Notes under the pieces: model-generated
The model's database searches: none
What the model was told of the DNA's origin: nothing
The model's input: only the letters and a program-made list of their open reading frames with translations
NCBI GenBank assembly: GCA_016946835.1
Contig: JACVTC010000093.1
Coordinates: forward strand, 700,001-717,500
Direction: 5' to 3'
Length of the DNA stretch: 17,500 nucleotides
From: Neocallimastix lanati (nom. inval.)
Taxonomy: Eukaryota; Neocallimastigomycota; Neocallimastigomycetes; Neocallimastigales; Neocallimastigaceae
Translations under genes and position numbers: made by a program
Part shown: positions 1 through 10,281 of the stretch, one piece after another
Position numbering within the stretch: position 1 is the first letter of the stretch
Layout of the letters: the number at the start of each line of letters is the position of its first letter

Positions 1-20
1 TTTTTTTAATTATCATTTAC

Positions 21-63
21 ATCTTTGCTTCCTCTTCTCTCCTGTTTTATTTGATGTACTCAT
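21..63 (-). CDS. Possible first exon of an unidentified gene running off the left edge
   Basis: On the minus strand an ATG at 63-61 sits in an A-rich context and opens a short frame, MSTSNKTGEKRKQR, with unusually many G and C bases for this region. It runs to a possible splice donor GTAAAT at 20-15, one base into a codon; without splicing a TGA follows at 15-13. The peptide is basic and polar. I do not recognise it. It could be a genuine small first exon with the rest of the gene left of the window, or chance. Confidence is low because only 14 codons are visible and nothing else supports it. Confidence 0.25.
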
Positions 64-130
64 TTTATATAAAATATATATAAATTTTATTTTAAATGTA
101 TATTATTTTTTAAATTTTAATTTTATAAAA

Positions 131-131
<1 letters not shown>

Positions 132-168
<37 letters not shown>
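132..168. repeat. Poly(A) tract, 37 bases
   Basis: An uninterrupted run of 37 A. It is the longest homopolymer in the window; others lie at 3525-3549 (T) and 9760-9788 (A). No coding remnant adjoins it that would suggest a retroposon tail. Confidence 0.9.
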
Positions 169-172
<4 letters not shown>

Positions 173-283
173 CCATAATTTTATTGGATAATAAAATCTT
201 TAAAATTATATATTCATAATCATAATCCAAAGTATTCACATGATTATATTATAAAAAAACATAAATATATGTATAATTGTAAT

Positions 284-365
284 TCATTTATTTATTAATT
301 AATTAATTATTTATTTATTTATTTATTTATTCATTCATTTATTCATTTATTCATTTATTCATTCA
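284..365. repeat. Tetranucleotide microsatellite (TTTA/TTAA/ATTC)
   Basis: A tract of about 80 bases made of 4-mer units that change along its length: TTAA, then TTTA, then alternating TTTA/TTCA. It is an ordinary degenerate microsatellite. Confidence 0.8.
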
Positions 366-420
366 CTATGTAAATAGATTTACTATCTATTTTTTATATC
401 TAATATCATTACCCAGTAAT

Positions 421-560
421 ACATATTGTCACTCAGGTTTTATGGTGTTTAGTGCTAGAGACTAGTACACATAAGTACACATAAGGTTTTTCTTGATTGA
501 TCACGTGAGTTTCTCCTGAATTTATATAGGGCACTTTTTCATCCTCCTTAATTAACAAGA
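421..560. other. Less AT-rich island of unknown nature
   Basis: This block stands out from the surrounding DNA by its G and C content. On the minus strand a frame of about 45 codons stays open (for example VPYINSGETHVINQEKPYVY) and ends at a TGA near 438. A TATATAAA sequence also lies on the minus strand near 527. It could be a decayed coding fragment, part of an LTR, or a promoter region. I do not recognise the peptide and no start codon or splice sites are evident. Confidence 0.3.
464..483. repeat. Perfect 10-bp tandem duplication
   Basis: Two adjacent copies of AGTACACATA inside the less AT-rich island. Confidence 0.85.
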
Positions 561-699
561 ACTTAATTAGTGAATAAATAATTACTTATATGTTAATTTA
601 TTATTATAATCATCAAAAGTTTAAATTAAATATTTTAACAAATTATGTATTTAAATTTAATTTTTTTATAATTTATTTATTATTATGATTGCTTTTATT

Positions 700-965
700 T
701 ATTTTATTTATGTTGGTGTTTTTCTCCATATATAAAGTTTTTGTTTACTTGTCATGGTTAGAATTCCTGTTGTTAGACTATATAATTGCTAATACAGAGA
801 GAACTTGATCTGTGAGAGGATTATAGGAGTTGTTCCTTCCTCGATAAATGGTTTAAGAGATCATTGAAAAAGAAGCCCATAAGTATAAATAGGCGTATAG
901 GGAATGTCTTTTATATTAGTCTTGCCTAGAGAGAAGTCCATGTCGAGAATGGCAAAGAATCCAAT
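700..965. other. Less AT-rich island, possible LTR or decayed coding fragment
   Basis: About 260 bases are clearly richer in G and C than the flanks. On the plus strand there is a good TATA-like TATAAATAGG at 886-895 and an AATAAA at 963-968, an arrangement expected of a solo LTR. On the minus strand one frame is open except for two stops (for example FFAILDMDFSLGKTNIKD, then PFIEEGTTPIILSQIKFSLY), which would suit a pseudogene. I found no matching second LTR in the window and do not recognise the peptide, so the two readings cannot be separated here. Confidence 0.3.
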
Positions 966-2200
966 AAAAAAATATATTTAATTATAAATAACTATTTGAA
1001 ATTAAGATTCTGCAATATAGTTTTTGTTTTTTAACTTAATTCATATTCATATTTTAAATTTATCGATATATTATCATCAAGGAATGGGGAAAATAGTGTA
1101 TATGAAATATTAAGTTAAAATCCATATTTTTATTATTTTTATATAAATTATCAATTAATATCTATATATATAATTTTCAGTGAAATATTTTTAATTGTTT
1201 TTCTATCTTCATAAATAATAATATTTTATATATATATATATATATAATATATATATACATAGAAATATAGATATTATTTATTCAATATTTTATATATATT
1301 TTTATATTATGGACTTCTATATACTTTTTTTTTCTCTTTTTTTTTTTGGCTAATATAATAACTCTTAATGATTAATTGATTATTTATTGAATTAACTATA
1401 TATTAATTACCTGTCTTTGAACTAATTAACTAAATTTAATTCGTTAAATGCTATATAAATATATTTAAAATATTTGAAAAAGTTAACGTATTTCTTTGCT
1501 TTAATTATCAAAATAATGTGCATATTAATCATTTTACCAATGATATTTAATGAATTATATCAGAAAAAAAAACAAAAAAAAAAAAATTTAACAACTGTAT
1601 AAAGTGTAATGTTCACTAGTTTCTCTTAAACTATTATAATAGAATTCAATTTCAATAAATTATACGCAAAAAAAAGAATACTAAACCGGTGAAATCGAAT
1701 AATTAATTATAATTAATTATAAAAGCGCTCTATTGATGGTTTATCATTTATCACTATATAATAAAAAACTTCAAGAAAACATCTTATAATAAGTCAAAAT
1801 TTTTTTTATTGAACAAAATATTAAATTCTTATCTCGATAAAAAAAAAAATAAAAAAAAAAAAATTTAAGAAATTTTAAATTTTTCAGCTTACCATCAGAT
1901 AGTTACTAGATAGTTCGATTTATCTTTTTCCCCTATACTCAAATTTGACAATTAATTTACACGTCAGAATGGCTATGAATCTCCATCAGCGTTTCTTCTG
2001 ATTATATAATAGCGATATTATTATAACTTATATTCACATCTTAAATGAAAAAACAAAATAGATCTAAAAATAATATTATTTTTTTTTTCTTAGATAAAGA
2101 ACAAAAGTAAATTAGTGTATTAATAACAATGATTGAAATAAATTTCTTAAGTGAATGAATCTTAATTTATCTTCTTTTTTTTTTTAGACTTGGAATACAC
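966..2200. other. AT-rich intergenic DNA, no gene seen
   Basis: Holds A/T runs, a TA-dinucleotide tract at about 1229-1256, and a short duplicated TAATTAATTATAATTAATTA block at about 1700. No frame with coding character was found on either strand. A slightly richer patch at 1885-2015 gives no convincing frame. Confidence 0.6.
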
Positions 2201-2339
2201 TTTATTTAATTATATTTATTAAAAGAAAAAAATACATGAAAATAAAATACATGAAATTTTATATTAAAATTCATTTCCTGGACGAAATGACCTCTAATTC
2301 CAACGGTTAACTCCAATGGTATATAAATTGATCATAGTA

Positions 2340-4230
2340 TAAAATCCCTAATCACAATAAAGCATAACATTAACAAGGAAACCTGTAAGCCTTACAAAAC
2401 ATGAAAGAAGACTAATTTTTTCACTATTACTAATATTGATATTCCTATTTTCATTATTTTTAATATTAATATTCTTATTTTCACTATCACTAATATTTAT
2501 TTTCACTATTATTAATATTAATATTCCTGTTTTCACTATCACTAATATTTATTTTCACTATCAATAATATTAATATTCCTGTTTTCACTATCACTGATAT
2601 TAATATTCCTATTTTCGCTATCAATACAATTATTATTATTAATTATTATTATTACTATTGTTATTATTACTAATTATATACTCTTCGTTACTACAACTAT
2701 CAAAATCAGGTACTTAATTCTACATTATTCATTGCTGTTTCAACAATGTTTGCATTAGTATTTTGATATTGGGTAATATTCGCTAATTACAAATAATATT
2801 TCATAAAGAATTTCAATATCCTTAAAATATTTCATTAGAAATTCACTGAAAAGAAAGCATTTAGAAAATCAATGTTCCAATCGAGGATTACTAGGTTTTC
2901 TATGACAACAAAGACACCTTTCTGAACAGTCATCTTCAATCCTATTGGCGGCTTTGACAACATGTGAATCGAATTTATATCCACATCTGGCACGAAGTAC
3001 CCATCGGAAGCCAATACTCTATTCAGGATACTTAAAGTTGAGCCTTAAGTAGTCTCTATTTTTCACAAATTCTTTTTTTTTTTTATAAACCTTTGCCTTG
3101 ATTGATTTTCTTGTCATGTTTCTATCCCAGTAAAAGTCTAAAATTGCTTCTTTTTAATGGAAATCTATCTAATTTGTCGGCTAAAATTTTTTACTTTCTT
3201 TATCCCATGCGTGACGTCTACAACGAGATACATCTCCAATTAACCAATTAAATCAGAGATAATACAATTCGAGTTTTTCCATTTTTTAAAACATCTTACC
3301 TGAGCAATCGCACATTTCGCCAAAAAAAGAGGAATGTTAAGTTCTTTAGAAACACAATAAAGGGATGTAAAGCTATTACCATTAGAAAATCCTTCAATCC
3401 AGTATAAGTCTAAATTAACATTTGTCTATGTACTTCTTGTTCTTTCTTTATTCGATCCAAGTAGAAGTGCATAATACAAAACTTACCCAATTACTATAGA
3501 CGAAAATAACATTAGTTTGGAATATTTTTTTTTTTTTTTTTTTTTTTTTAGACAAGAAAAAGAATACACTTCTAGTGCTTTATTAAATTGATAATTTAAT
3601 TTTTATGTACTATTCCTTAACCATATCGGTTAGACGTCGGCAATGAAAGTGTTTTTGCTAAACCTCTCAAAAAGTAACTCAAGAGAGCTACTAATGATCG
3701 GTATTATATTAACAAGATATTCCGCAAACCACACAATATACGGAACAGTAGACCCCTGTGAACTTTTTAGGAGTTGTTCACTTAAATGTCTCTTTTCACC
3801 AGTATCGAATTGTAGCTCATCTAAAACTGAAATTCCACCAAGAAAGAATATATAAATATACCTGTTTATGAATTTTTCATATTCTAAAATATTAGAATAT
3901 GAAGGAAGTATATATAATTATAAAAGGGCGTTAGAAGCAATAGTTTCTAACTTTTCCCATTCATCGATGATAACACATCCTTTATTACGAGTAATAATTT
4001 CAGTATTAGTGTTATCAAACGAATCTGTATCAGATCTTTCACTGGGAGGTGAAAACCCATGCCTTACCATTTCGAACGTCGACGCGCTCTTAGCAACGGT
4101 AGATTCAATAGATTCAACGGAATACCATTTCATCATCAATCTAAAAAGATCGACAAATCAATGGTATTACGTTTGTTAGAGAGTAATGAAGACCATCATT
4201 TAACAAATCATAAAATTGTTTTAAAGGTAC
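2340..4230 (-). mobile_element. Decayed non-LTR (LINE-type) retrotransposon, RT and C-terminal fragments
   Basis: Read on the minus strand, this is a broken LINE polyprotein. From about 4139 to 3640 one frame runs with an internal stop and includes an RT-finger-like stretch (QLLKSSQGSTVPYIVWFAEY, then IISSSLELLFERFSKNTF, then PIWLRN). From about 3525 to 2860 comes the C-terminal part: KELNIPLFLAKCAIAQVRCF, then DFYWDRNMTRKSIKAKVY, then SIGFRWVLRARCGYKFDS, and a metal-binding-like motif CX2C-X10-HX4C (CLCC at 2916-2905, H at 2874, C at 2859). Such a motif is usual at the C-terminus of LINE RT proteins. Stops lie at 3019-3021 (TAG) and 2869-2871 (TGA where Trp is expected). Frame changes lie near 3245, 3188 and 3152. 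The RT palm (the YxDD-type active site) cannot be read; it seems to be lost in a deletion around the 25-base T run at 3525-3549. The tail carries a repetitive Asn/Ser/Asp-rich linker and ends at about 2348. The 5' limit near 4230 is uncertain. It cannot be functional. Confidence 0.75.
2415..2626 (-). repeat. 30-bp tandem repeats encoding a DSENRNINIS-type peptide
   Basis: Imperfect units of about 30 bases (and 24-base variants) recur about seven times. On the minus strand each 30-base unit encodes a 10-residue peptide of the form DSENRNINIS. The 24-base variants end in SENKY followed by a stop. They follow the CCHC region of the LINE relic and precede its likely last segment (KISLLSCFVRLTGFLVNVML), so they probably form a low-complexity linker in that protein that expanded by slippage. 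Confidence 0.75.
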
Positions 4231-4874
4231 CTTTTAAATCACAACTTCATTTAAATTATAATTCGTTTAAATCATTTTTAAATAAAGTCAAAAATATATT
4301 TATAATCAATTATCAACTTCTTCAAAATAAACTTTTAATATTTCACTTTTATTATAAATTTTAAAATTATAAAAAAAAAAAACAAAAAAAACATAATATT
4401 TATACTTATTTAACCTTAACATAGTAACAATACTGTTTATATTTACTATAATATTACAAAAACCATTAAAACTACACTTCCTTTTCAAAAACAAAACTGC
4501 ATAATCATTGAACACTACTAATATATAATTAATTTAAAATTTATTTTTGAATATTAAATCAATTTTATATTTGTTTTATACTATTTTACATAGAATAATT
4601 AAAAATGTAAAACGATATTTATATTTTAATTTTATTTTTTTTTATTTATATTAATGGTTATTTACTTTTTTTTTGTATTTTTTTTTATGCTTTTTTTGTG
4701 TTTTTTTTTCAATTATTTAATGCTAATTTGTATTGCTTTTATTATTTTATGGATTTGTTTCCATTATAGTAAACGTATTGATTAATAATTAAATAAATTC
4801 TTTTTTAATATTTGATAAAAAATTAATGTTCAATTAATTTTCTATTCAAATCTCTAATTTTTAATTTATTTAAT
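4231..4874. other. AT-rich spacer downstream of calmodulin, no gene seen
   Basis: Lies between the LINE relic and the calmodulin stop codon, so on the minus strand it should hold the calmodulin 3' UTR and polyadenylation site. AATAAA-like strings occur but carry no weight in such composition. The short open frames on both strands have no coding character. Confidence 0.6.
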
Positions 4875-5321
<447 letters not shown>

Positions 5322-5983
5322 CTATACAACAATATTTAACATAAATATTTTTAATTAATATCCATTTATTTTCATTTTAATTTGACCCTTAATTTTTATA
5401 ATTCATTTCTCATTGTTTATTTACTATTTAAATAACATATTTTTCTTTTTTCTTTCTTTAATTTTATTTCTTAATAAAAAATTAAAAAGTATTTTTATTT
5501 TAATTATTATCTTTTATTAGTTGTTTTTTTTATTATTCTTTTTTTATTTTTGTTTATTTTATTTATGTCTGTTATTTTTTTTATTTTTTTTGTTTATTTA
5601 TTTATATTTTTTTATTTGTTTATTTTCCCCTTTTTTTTATGTTTACGTGTTATTTATTTAAACTTTTTATTTATTCTTTTTCTCTTTATTCCCATATATT
5701 TCACTATTATTTACTTCACCATAGTTAATAATATTTTCATTATAAAATTAGTAAATCAAAATAAAAAATATTTATTTTTTCAAATTTAATCTTTAAAATA
5801 ATTCAAATGAATTGTACATCTCTATATTTGTTTTTCTACTAAATTGTTTTTTATTTTTATTTTTTCTTTCATCTAAATTTATTTTGTTTTTTTTTAAATT
5901 TTTCAATCTCTACTAATTTTTTTTCCTTTATTTATTTCTAATATTACTTATAAACTTTATATATTGTTAATATACTATACCAT
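5322..5983 (-). other. Calmodulin intron 1 with two candidate ATG-only first exons
   Basis: Calmodulin needs an ATG joined directly to the GCT at 5321. Two sites offer ATG followed at once by GT: 5722-5720 (ATG then GTGAAG, intron about 398 bases) and 5983-5981 (ATG then GTATAG, intron about 659 bases, in the better start context AAAAATGG). I prefer the second slightly because of its GTA donor and A-rich context. An intron straight after the initiator ATG is also known from vertebrate calmodulin genes. The interval is otherwise T-rich and has no coding character. Confidence 0.55.
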
Positions 5984-7251
5984 TTTTATTTCTTCTTTAT
6001 AATTTGTTTTTACAAACTTATAAATTCTTTGAAAAAAAAAAAAAAAAAAATTAAATAAAAGAAAAAATTTTTCTATTTATATATCTTTTATTGAAATTTA
6101 TATTAATTGAAAATATAGATTATATTATAATTATACAATAAATATAATTATATAATATATAAAATATTATATTTTAATCACTTATAAAATAAATAATTAT
6201 ATATTACATAAAAATAATTCAATCATTTAAACAATTTCAATATTCTAGTTATTCTACTTTTTAATAAATTGTTAAATATTATGTTTTATTATTCAATTTT
6301 TATCATATATAATGTTTTTATTTATAATATATTAAATTATATAAATCAATATTAAAGAGTTATTTCTACATAATTTTATTACAGCTATGTATATTAATAT
6401 ATATTTGATTATATTTCATAATTTATATTTAATATTTCATAATTAATATATGGATCATTTTATTAACGATTAAATATTTTAATATTATAAATTTAATTTA
6501 CTTTTCAAATTAATTATACATTAAATAAAATTTTAAGGTTATATATGTAAAATATATTGCATCTTATTTAAATTCAATAAAGTTCATTAATAGTCTAAAA
6601 ATATTAATTTTTTATTGTAAATATATAAATTTTTATATTCTTTTAATAATAATAATAATAATCATAAAAAAAAAAGCCTTACTTATTTATTATTATTATT
6701 ATTATAATTATTATTATTATTATTATTTAGAATGAATAGAATAATAAATAACTATTTCATCAATATAAAATAAATAATTAATCATTAATTATTTATTACA
6801 ATTACATTATTTACAAAGATAACTTATATTTTAATACAAAAAGTTTATTAATTTTCAAATAAACGTAAATCATCATTTATCAAAAAAAAATAATAATAAT
6901 AAAAAAAAAAATAAATTTTTACTTGATTAGGAAATTTATTACCTTAAAAATAATAAAACTAAATCAGAAAAGAGGATATATTAAAATAAAATAAAAAATA
7001 AAATAAAAAGGTTGTTTATTACACTAATAATAAAAATACAAACATAAATAAAAACAACTACTCAAACTTCCTTTTTTTTTTAAATGATAAATCATTATAA
7101 ATAAATAATTACATTTAATATTTGAATCTCATAAATTTTAATCATATAAAACATATATAATACTAATTTTTATAATACATATATTTATACTATGAAGAAT
7201 ACTTATTTTCAAATGGATTTTACTTCTATTTATATTCATAGTAATTGTATC
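5984..7251. other. AT-rich intergenic DNA upstream of calmodulin
   Basis: No gene seen. It presumably includes the calmodulin promoter, but no motif can be singled out. At 6645-6728 an AAT-triplet run is followed by ATT-triplet runs, so a long imperfect hairpin is possible. Confidence 0.6.
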
Positions 7252-8091
7252 ATTTATTATTTATTATTTATTATTTATTATTTATTATTTATTTATTATT
7301 TATTATTTATTATTTATTATTTATTATTTATTATTTATTATTTATTATTTATTATTTATTATTTATTATTTATTATTTATTATTTATTATTTATTATTTA
7401 TTATTTATTATTTATTATTTATTATTTATTATTTATTATTTATTATTTATTATTTATTATTTATTATTTATTATTTATTATTTATTATTTATTATTTATT
7501 ATTTATTATTTATTATTTATTATTTATTATTTATTATTTATTATTTATTATTTATTATTTATTATTTATTATTTATTATTTATTATTTATTATTTATTAT
7601 TTATTATTTATTATTTATTATTTATTATTTATTATTTATTATTTATTATTTATTATTTATTATTTATTATTTATTATTTTATTATTTATTATTTATTATT
7701 TATTATTTATTATTTATTATTTATTATTTATTATTTATTATTTATTATTTATTATTTATTATTTATTATTTATTATTTATTATTTATTATTTATTATTTA
7801 TTATTTATTATTTATTATTTATTATTTATTATTTATTATTTATTATTTATTATTTATTATTTATTATTTATTATTTATTATTTATTATTATTATTTATTA
7901 TTTATTATTTATTATTTATTATTTATTATTTATTATTTATTATTATTATTATTATTTATTATTTATTATTTATTATTTATTATTTATTATTTATTATTTA
8001 TTATTTATTATTTATTATTTATATTTATTATTTATTATTTATTATTTATTATTTATTTATTATTTATTTATTTATTATTTATTTTTTATTA
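7252..8091. repeat. Heptanucleotide (TTATTAT)n array, about 840 bp with no G or C
   Basis: Continuous TTATTAT units with only a few interruptions: a 4-base unit near 7290, an extra T near 7680, extra ATT triplets near 7887 and 7943, and variant units after about 8021. The block from about 7293 to 7679 is some 55 perfect copies. The tract holds no G or C. Because the unit contains no stop trinucleotide in any plus frame and 7 is not a multiple of 3, long open frames encoding a LLFIIYY repeat arise; these are artefacts, not genes. Confidence 0.95.
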
Positions 8092-8791
8092 ACTTTATAT
8101 TTCATATATTTTTTTGGATATTTGTAATTAGTATTATTTATGAAATAATATAAAAAATAAACAAAGAAGACTTAAGAAAGCCAGTAAAACTAATTTTATT
8201 ACTTATTCATTGATTTTTTCTCTGACCCTTTAAGTTCAAATGAAAAAAAGTCCATGATTAGAATAAGATTATATACTAATTAATAGACTTATAAAAGAAT
8301 AGATAAATAACATTAGTATAACATTAACAAAGAACTCATCATTAATTATTATTAAAATGAGAGATAGATTTCATATAATTACATTTTATTTATTATTTCT
8401 TTAAATTTTTTTTTCTATTCATAATATATTATAATAAATAAATATAAAAGTATGGCAAATATTATTCAATGAAATAATATATATTTAATAATAATTTTTT
8501 TTATTTAAATATGGATTTTTAAGTTATATAAAAATATTATATAATAAAATACAGTACATAATAATGATGTAGAGTAATGTACAGTTAAATTGATACAAAA
8601 AGAAAAAAGTTTCATTCTCAATTAATCACTAATATATTATTAATTTTATTTTAATATATCAAGCATATTAAGTATATTCATTAATTAAACTTTAGAAATT
8701 TAAAGTTAAATTAAAATAAAAGTTTTATTTCCTTATTTAGATAAAATAATTTGGAAGTATGTATGTTACATATATTTAAATATATTATATA
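8092..8791. other. AT-rich intergenic DNA, no gene seen
   Basis: No frame with coding character and no recognisable RNA gene or mobile element. It separates the heptamer array from the perfect inverted repeat. Confidence 0.6.
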
Positions 8792-8847
8792 ATTTATTCC
8801 TTTCTATAATTATATATAGTAATATATAATTATAGAAAGGAATAAAT
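8792..8847. repeat. Perfect 25-bp inverted repeat with a 6-base loop
   Basis: The arm 8792-8816 is the exact reverse complement of 8823-8847. The 6-base spacer is TAGTAA. The arms include the less simple core TTCCTTTC / GAAAGGAA, so the match is not just A/T simplicity. The next flanking bases (A at 8791, G at 8848) do not pair, so the repeat ends sharply. It could be a cruciform or hairpin, a foldback or MITE-like remnant, or a duplication-inversion scar. Confidence 0.93.
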
Positions 8848-8856
8848 GTTAAAATT

Positions 8857-9112
8857 AAATAATAAATAAATAAATAATAACTAATAACTAATAATAAGAG
8901 TATTTATTAATAAAAAATAAATAAATAAATGATAAAAAAAATAATAAATAAATAATAAAAAATAAATAATTGAATAATTGAATAATAAATAAATAATAAA
9001 ATAATAAATAATAAATAATAAATAATAAAATAAAAAATAAAAAATAAAAAATGGTAAATAATAAACAATAAAGAAAAGTAAATAATAATATAAATGGGAA
9101 ATATAAATTATT
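8857..9112. repeat. Degenerate A-rich AATAAAT/ATAATAA tract
   Basis: Mixed 4-, 7- and 8-base A-rich units. At about 9000-9030 there are about four units of ATAATAA, the reverse complement of the TTATTAT heptamer at 7252-8091. It looks like a shorter, decayed, oppositely oriented relative of that array. The minus-strand open frame through it is a composition artefact. Confidence 0.75.
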
Positions 9113-9759
9113 AAATAATAATAATGACTTTTAGAATAAATAAATAAAAAAAAAAAAATAAACAAAAAATCAAGTCTAAATAACTGAACTATAACAAAAG
9201 TTTTTTTTTTTTTTTCTAAATTGTTTCGGTTACAGATTATTTGCTCTGCATAAAAATTTCAATTATTCCCAACATAAAATTTTATATTAATAATTTACCT
9301 AAGCATTAAAATAAAATTATAATTTTTTTTATTTTTTCTATAGTTTTTTTTTTAATAAAAAAAAATATATATATATATATATAATACCATTTAAATCAAA
9401 TATCTACATTTAAAAATTATAAGTAATAATCTTTATTTTGATTTAAATATTTTTATTTTACATTATACCACTTTTTTATTTTATAAATTTATATAAAAGT
9501 ATAAATATTGTTTGAATTAAAATTTAAAAAATTTTATCTTCTTTTATGTGGTGTATCACTCAAAAAAAAACCTTTTTTTGAGTTTTTTAACAAATATGAT
9601 ATAATATAAATTAAAGTAATAAGAATAATAAAGTAAATAAAAATATATATATAAAGAATAAAATATAAAATATAAAATATATATATATATAAAATAAAAA
9701 ATCAAATAAAAAAAAAAGTTTATTTATAAATCAAATAAAATTAATAAAAAAGATAATAC

Positions 9760-9791
<32 letters not shown>

Positions 9792-10281
9792 ATAACTAAT
9801 AAGTTTTAATTATCAAGTTATAATGATAATATAAAAATTCTGATAGAATAAATATTAACAGCCGATAAAGTTTTTAACATTAATTAAAATACAACAAAAA
9901 AAAATGAAATTATAACAATAATAATAAAATGTGAATATTTATTTTTAGAATATAAAACTTTTTTTAATTTTTTTTTTTTTTTTTATTTTTTTTTATATTT
10001 TTTTTATATTTTTAATTTTTTTTACGTGTGATATATTGTGATATAGTTCGCTAAGACTAAAATCAATTATTTTATTTTATCATTTTATTTGATGTTCATA
10101 GAAAAAAAAAATTGATTAAATTAATATAAATGTTTAGGTTTTATTATATAATTAATAATTAATTTTATTTTTGTCTTAATAATCTTTATTTTCTTATATG
10201 ATCATGCTTTTTTTTTCAAATCATTCAACTTTTCTTTTTTTTTTATATATCTAAAAAGGTTAATGAAAATTATACTTTTTC
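9113..10281. other. AT-rich intergenic DNA, 3' flank of WDR83
   Basis: No gene seen. Contains a TA tract at about 9366-9383, a 29-base A run at 9760-9788 and long T runs at 9960-10025. The right-hand end should include the WDR83 3' UTR (minus strand, stop at 10282-10284). Confidence 0.6.
9558..9583. repeat. Perfect 11-bp hairpin
   Basis: ACTCAAAAAAA at 9558-9568 pairs with TTTTTTTGAGT at 9573-9583 across the 4-base loop AACC. It lies in intergenic DNA and may be chance A/T pairing anchored by a 4-base mixed end. Confidence 0.8.

Noticed and set aside
3643-4364. Plus-strand frames of 70-103 codons
   Set aside because: The minus strand reads as LINE protein through the same bases, so these are antisense shadows.
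7192-8153. Two overlapping open frames of about 300 codons (LLFIIYY repeats)
   Set aside because: A stop-free 7-base repeat read in different frames gives the same heptapeptide; no start context, no composition shift, no plausible protein.
8881-9165. Minus-strand frame rich in Tyr, Phe, Leu and Ile
   Set aside because: Product of the A-rich tandem tract; no coding character.
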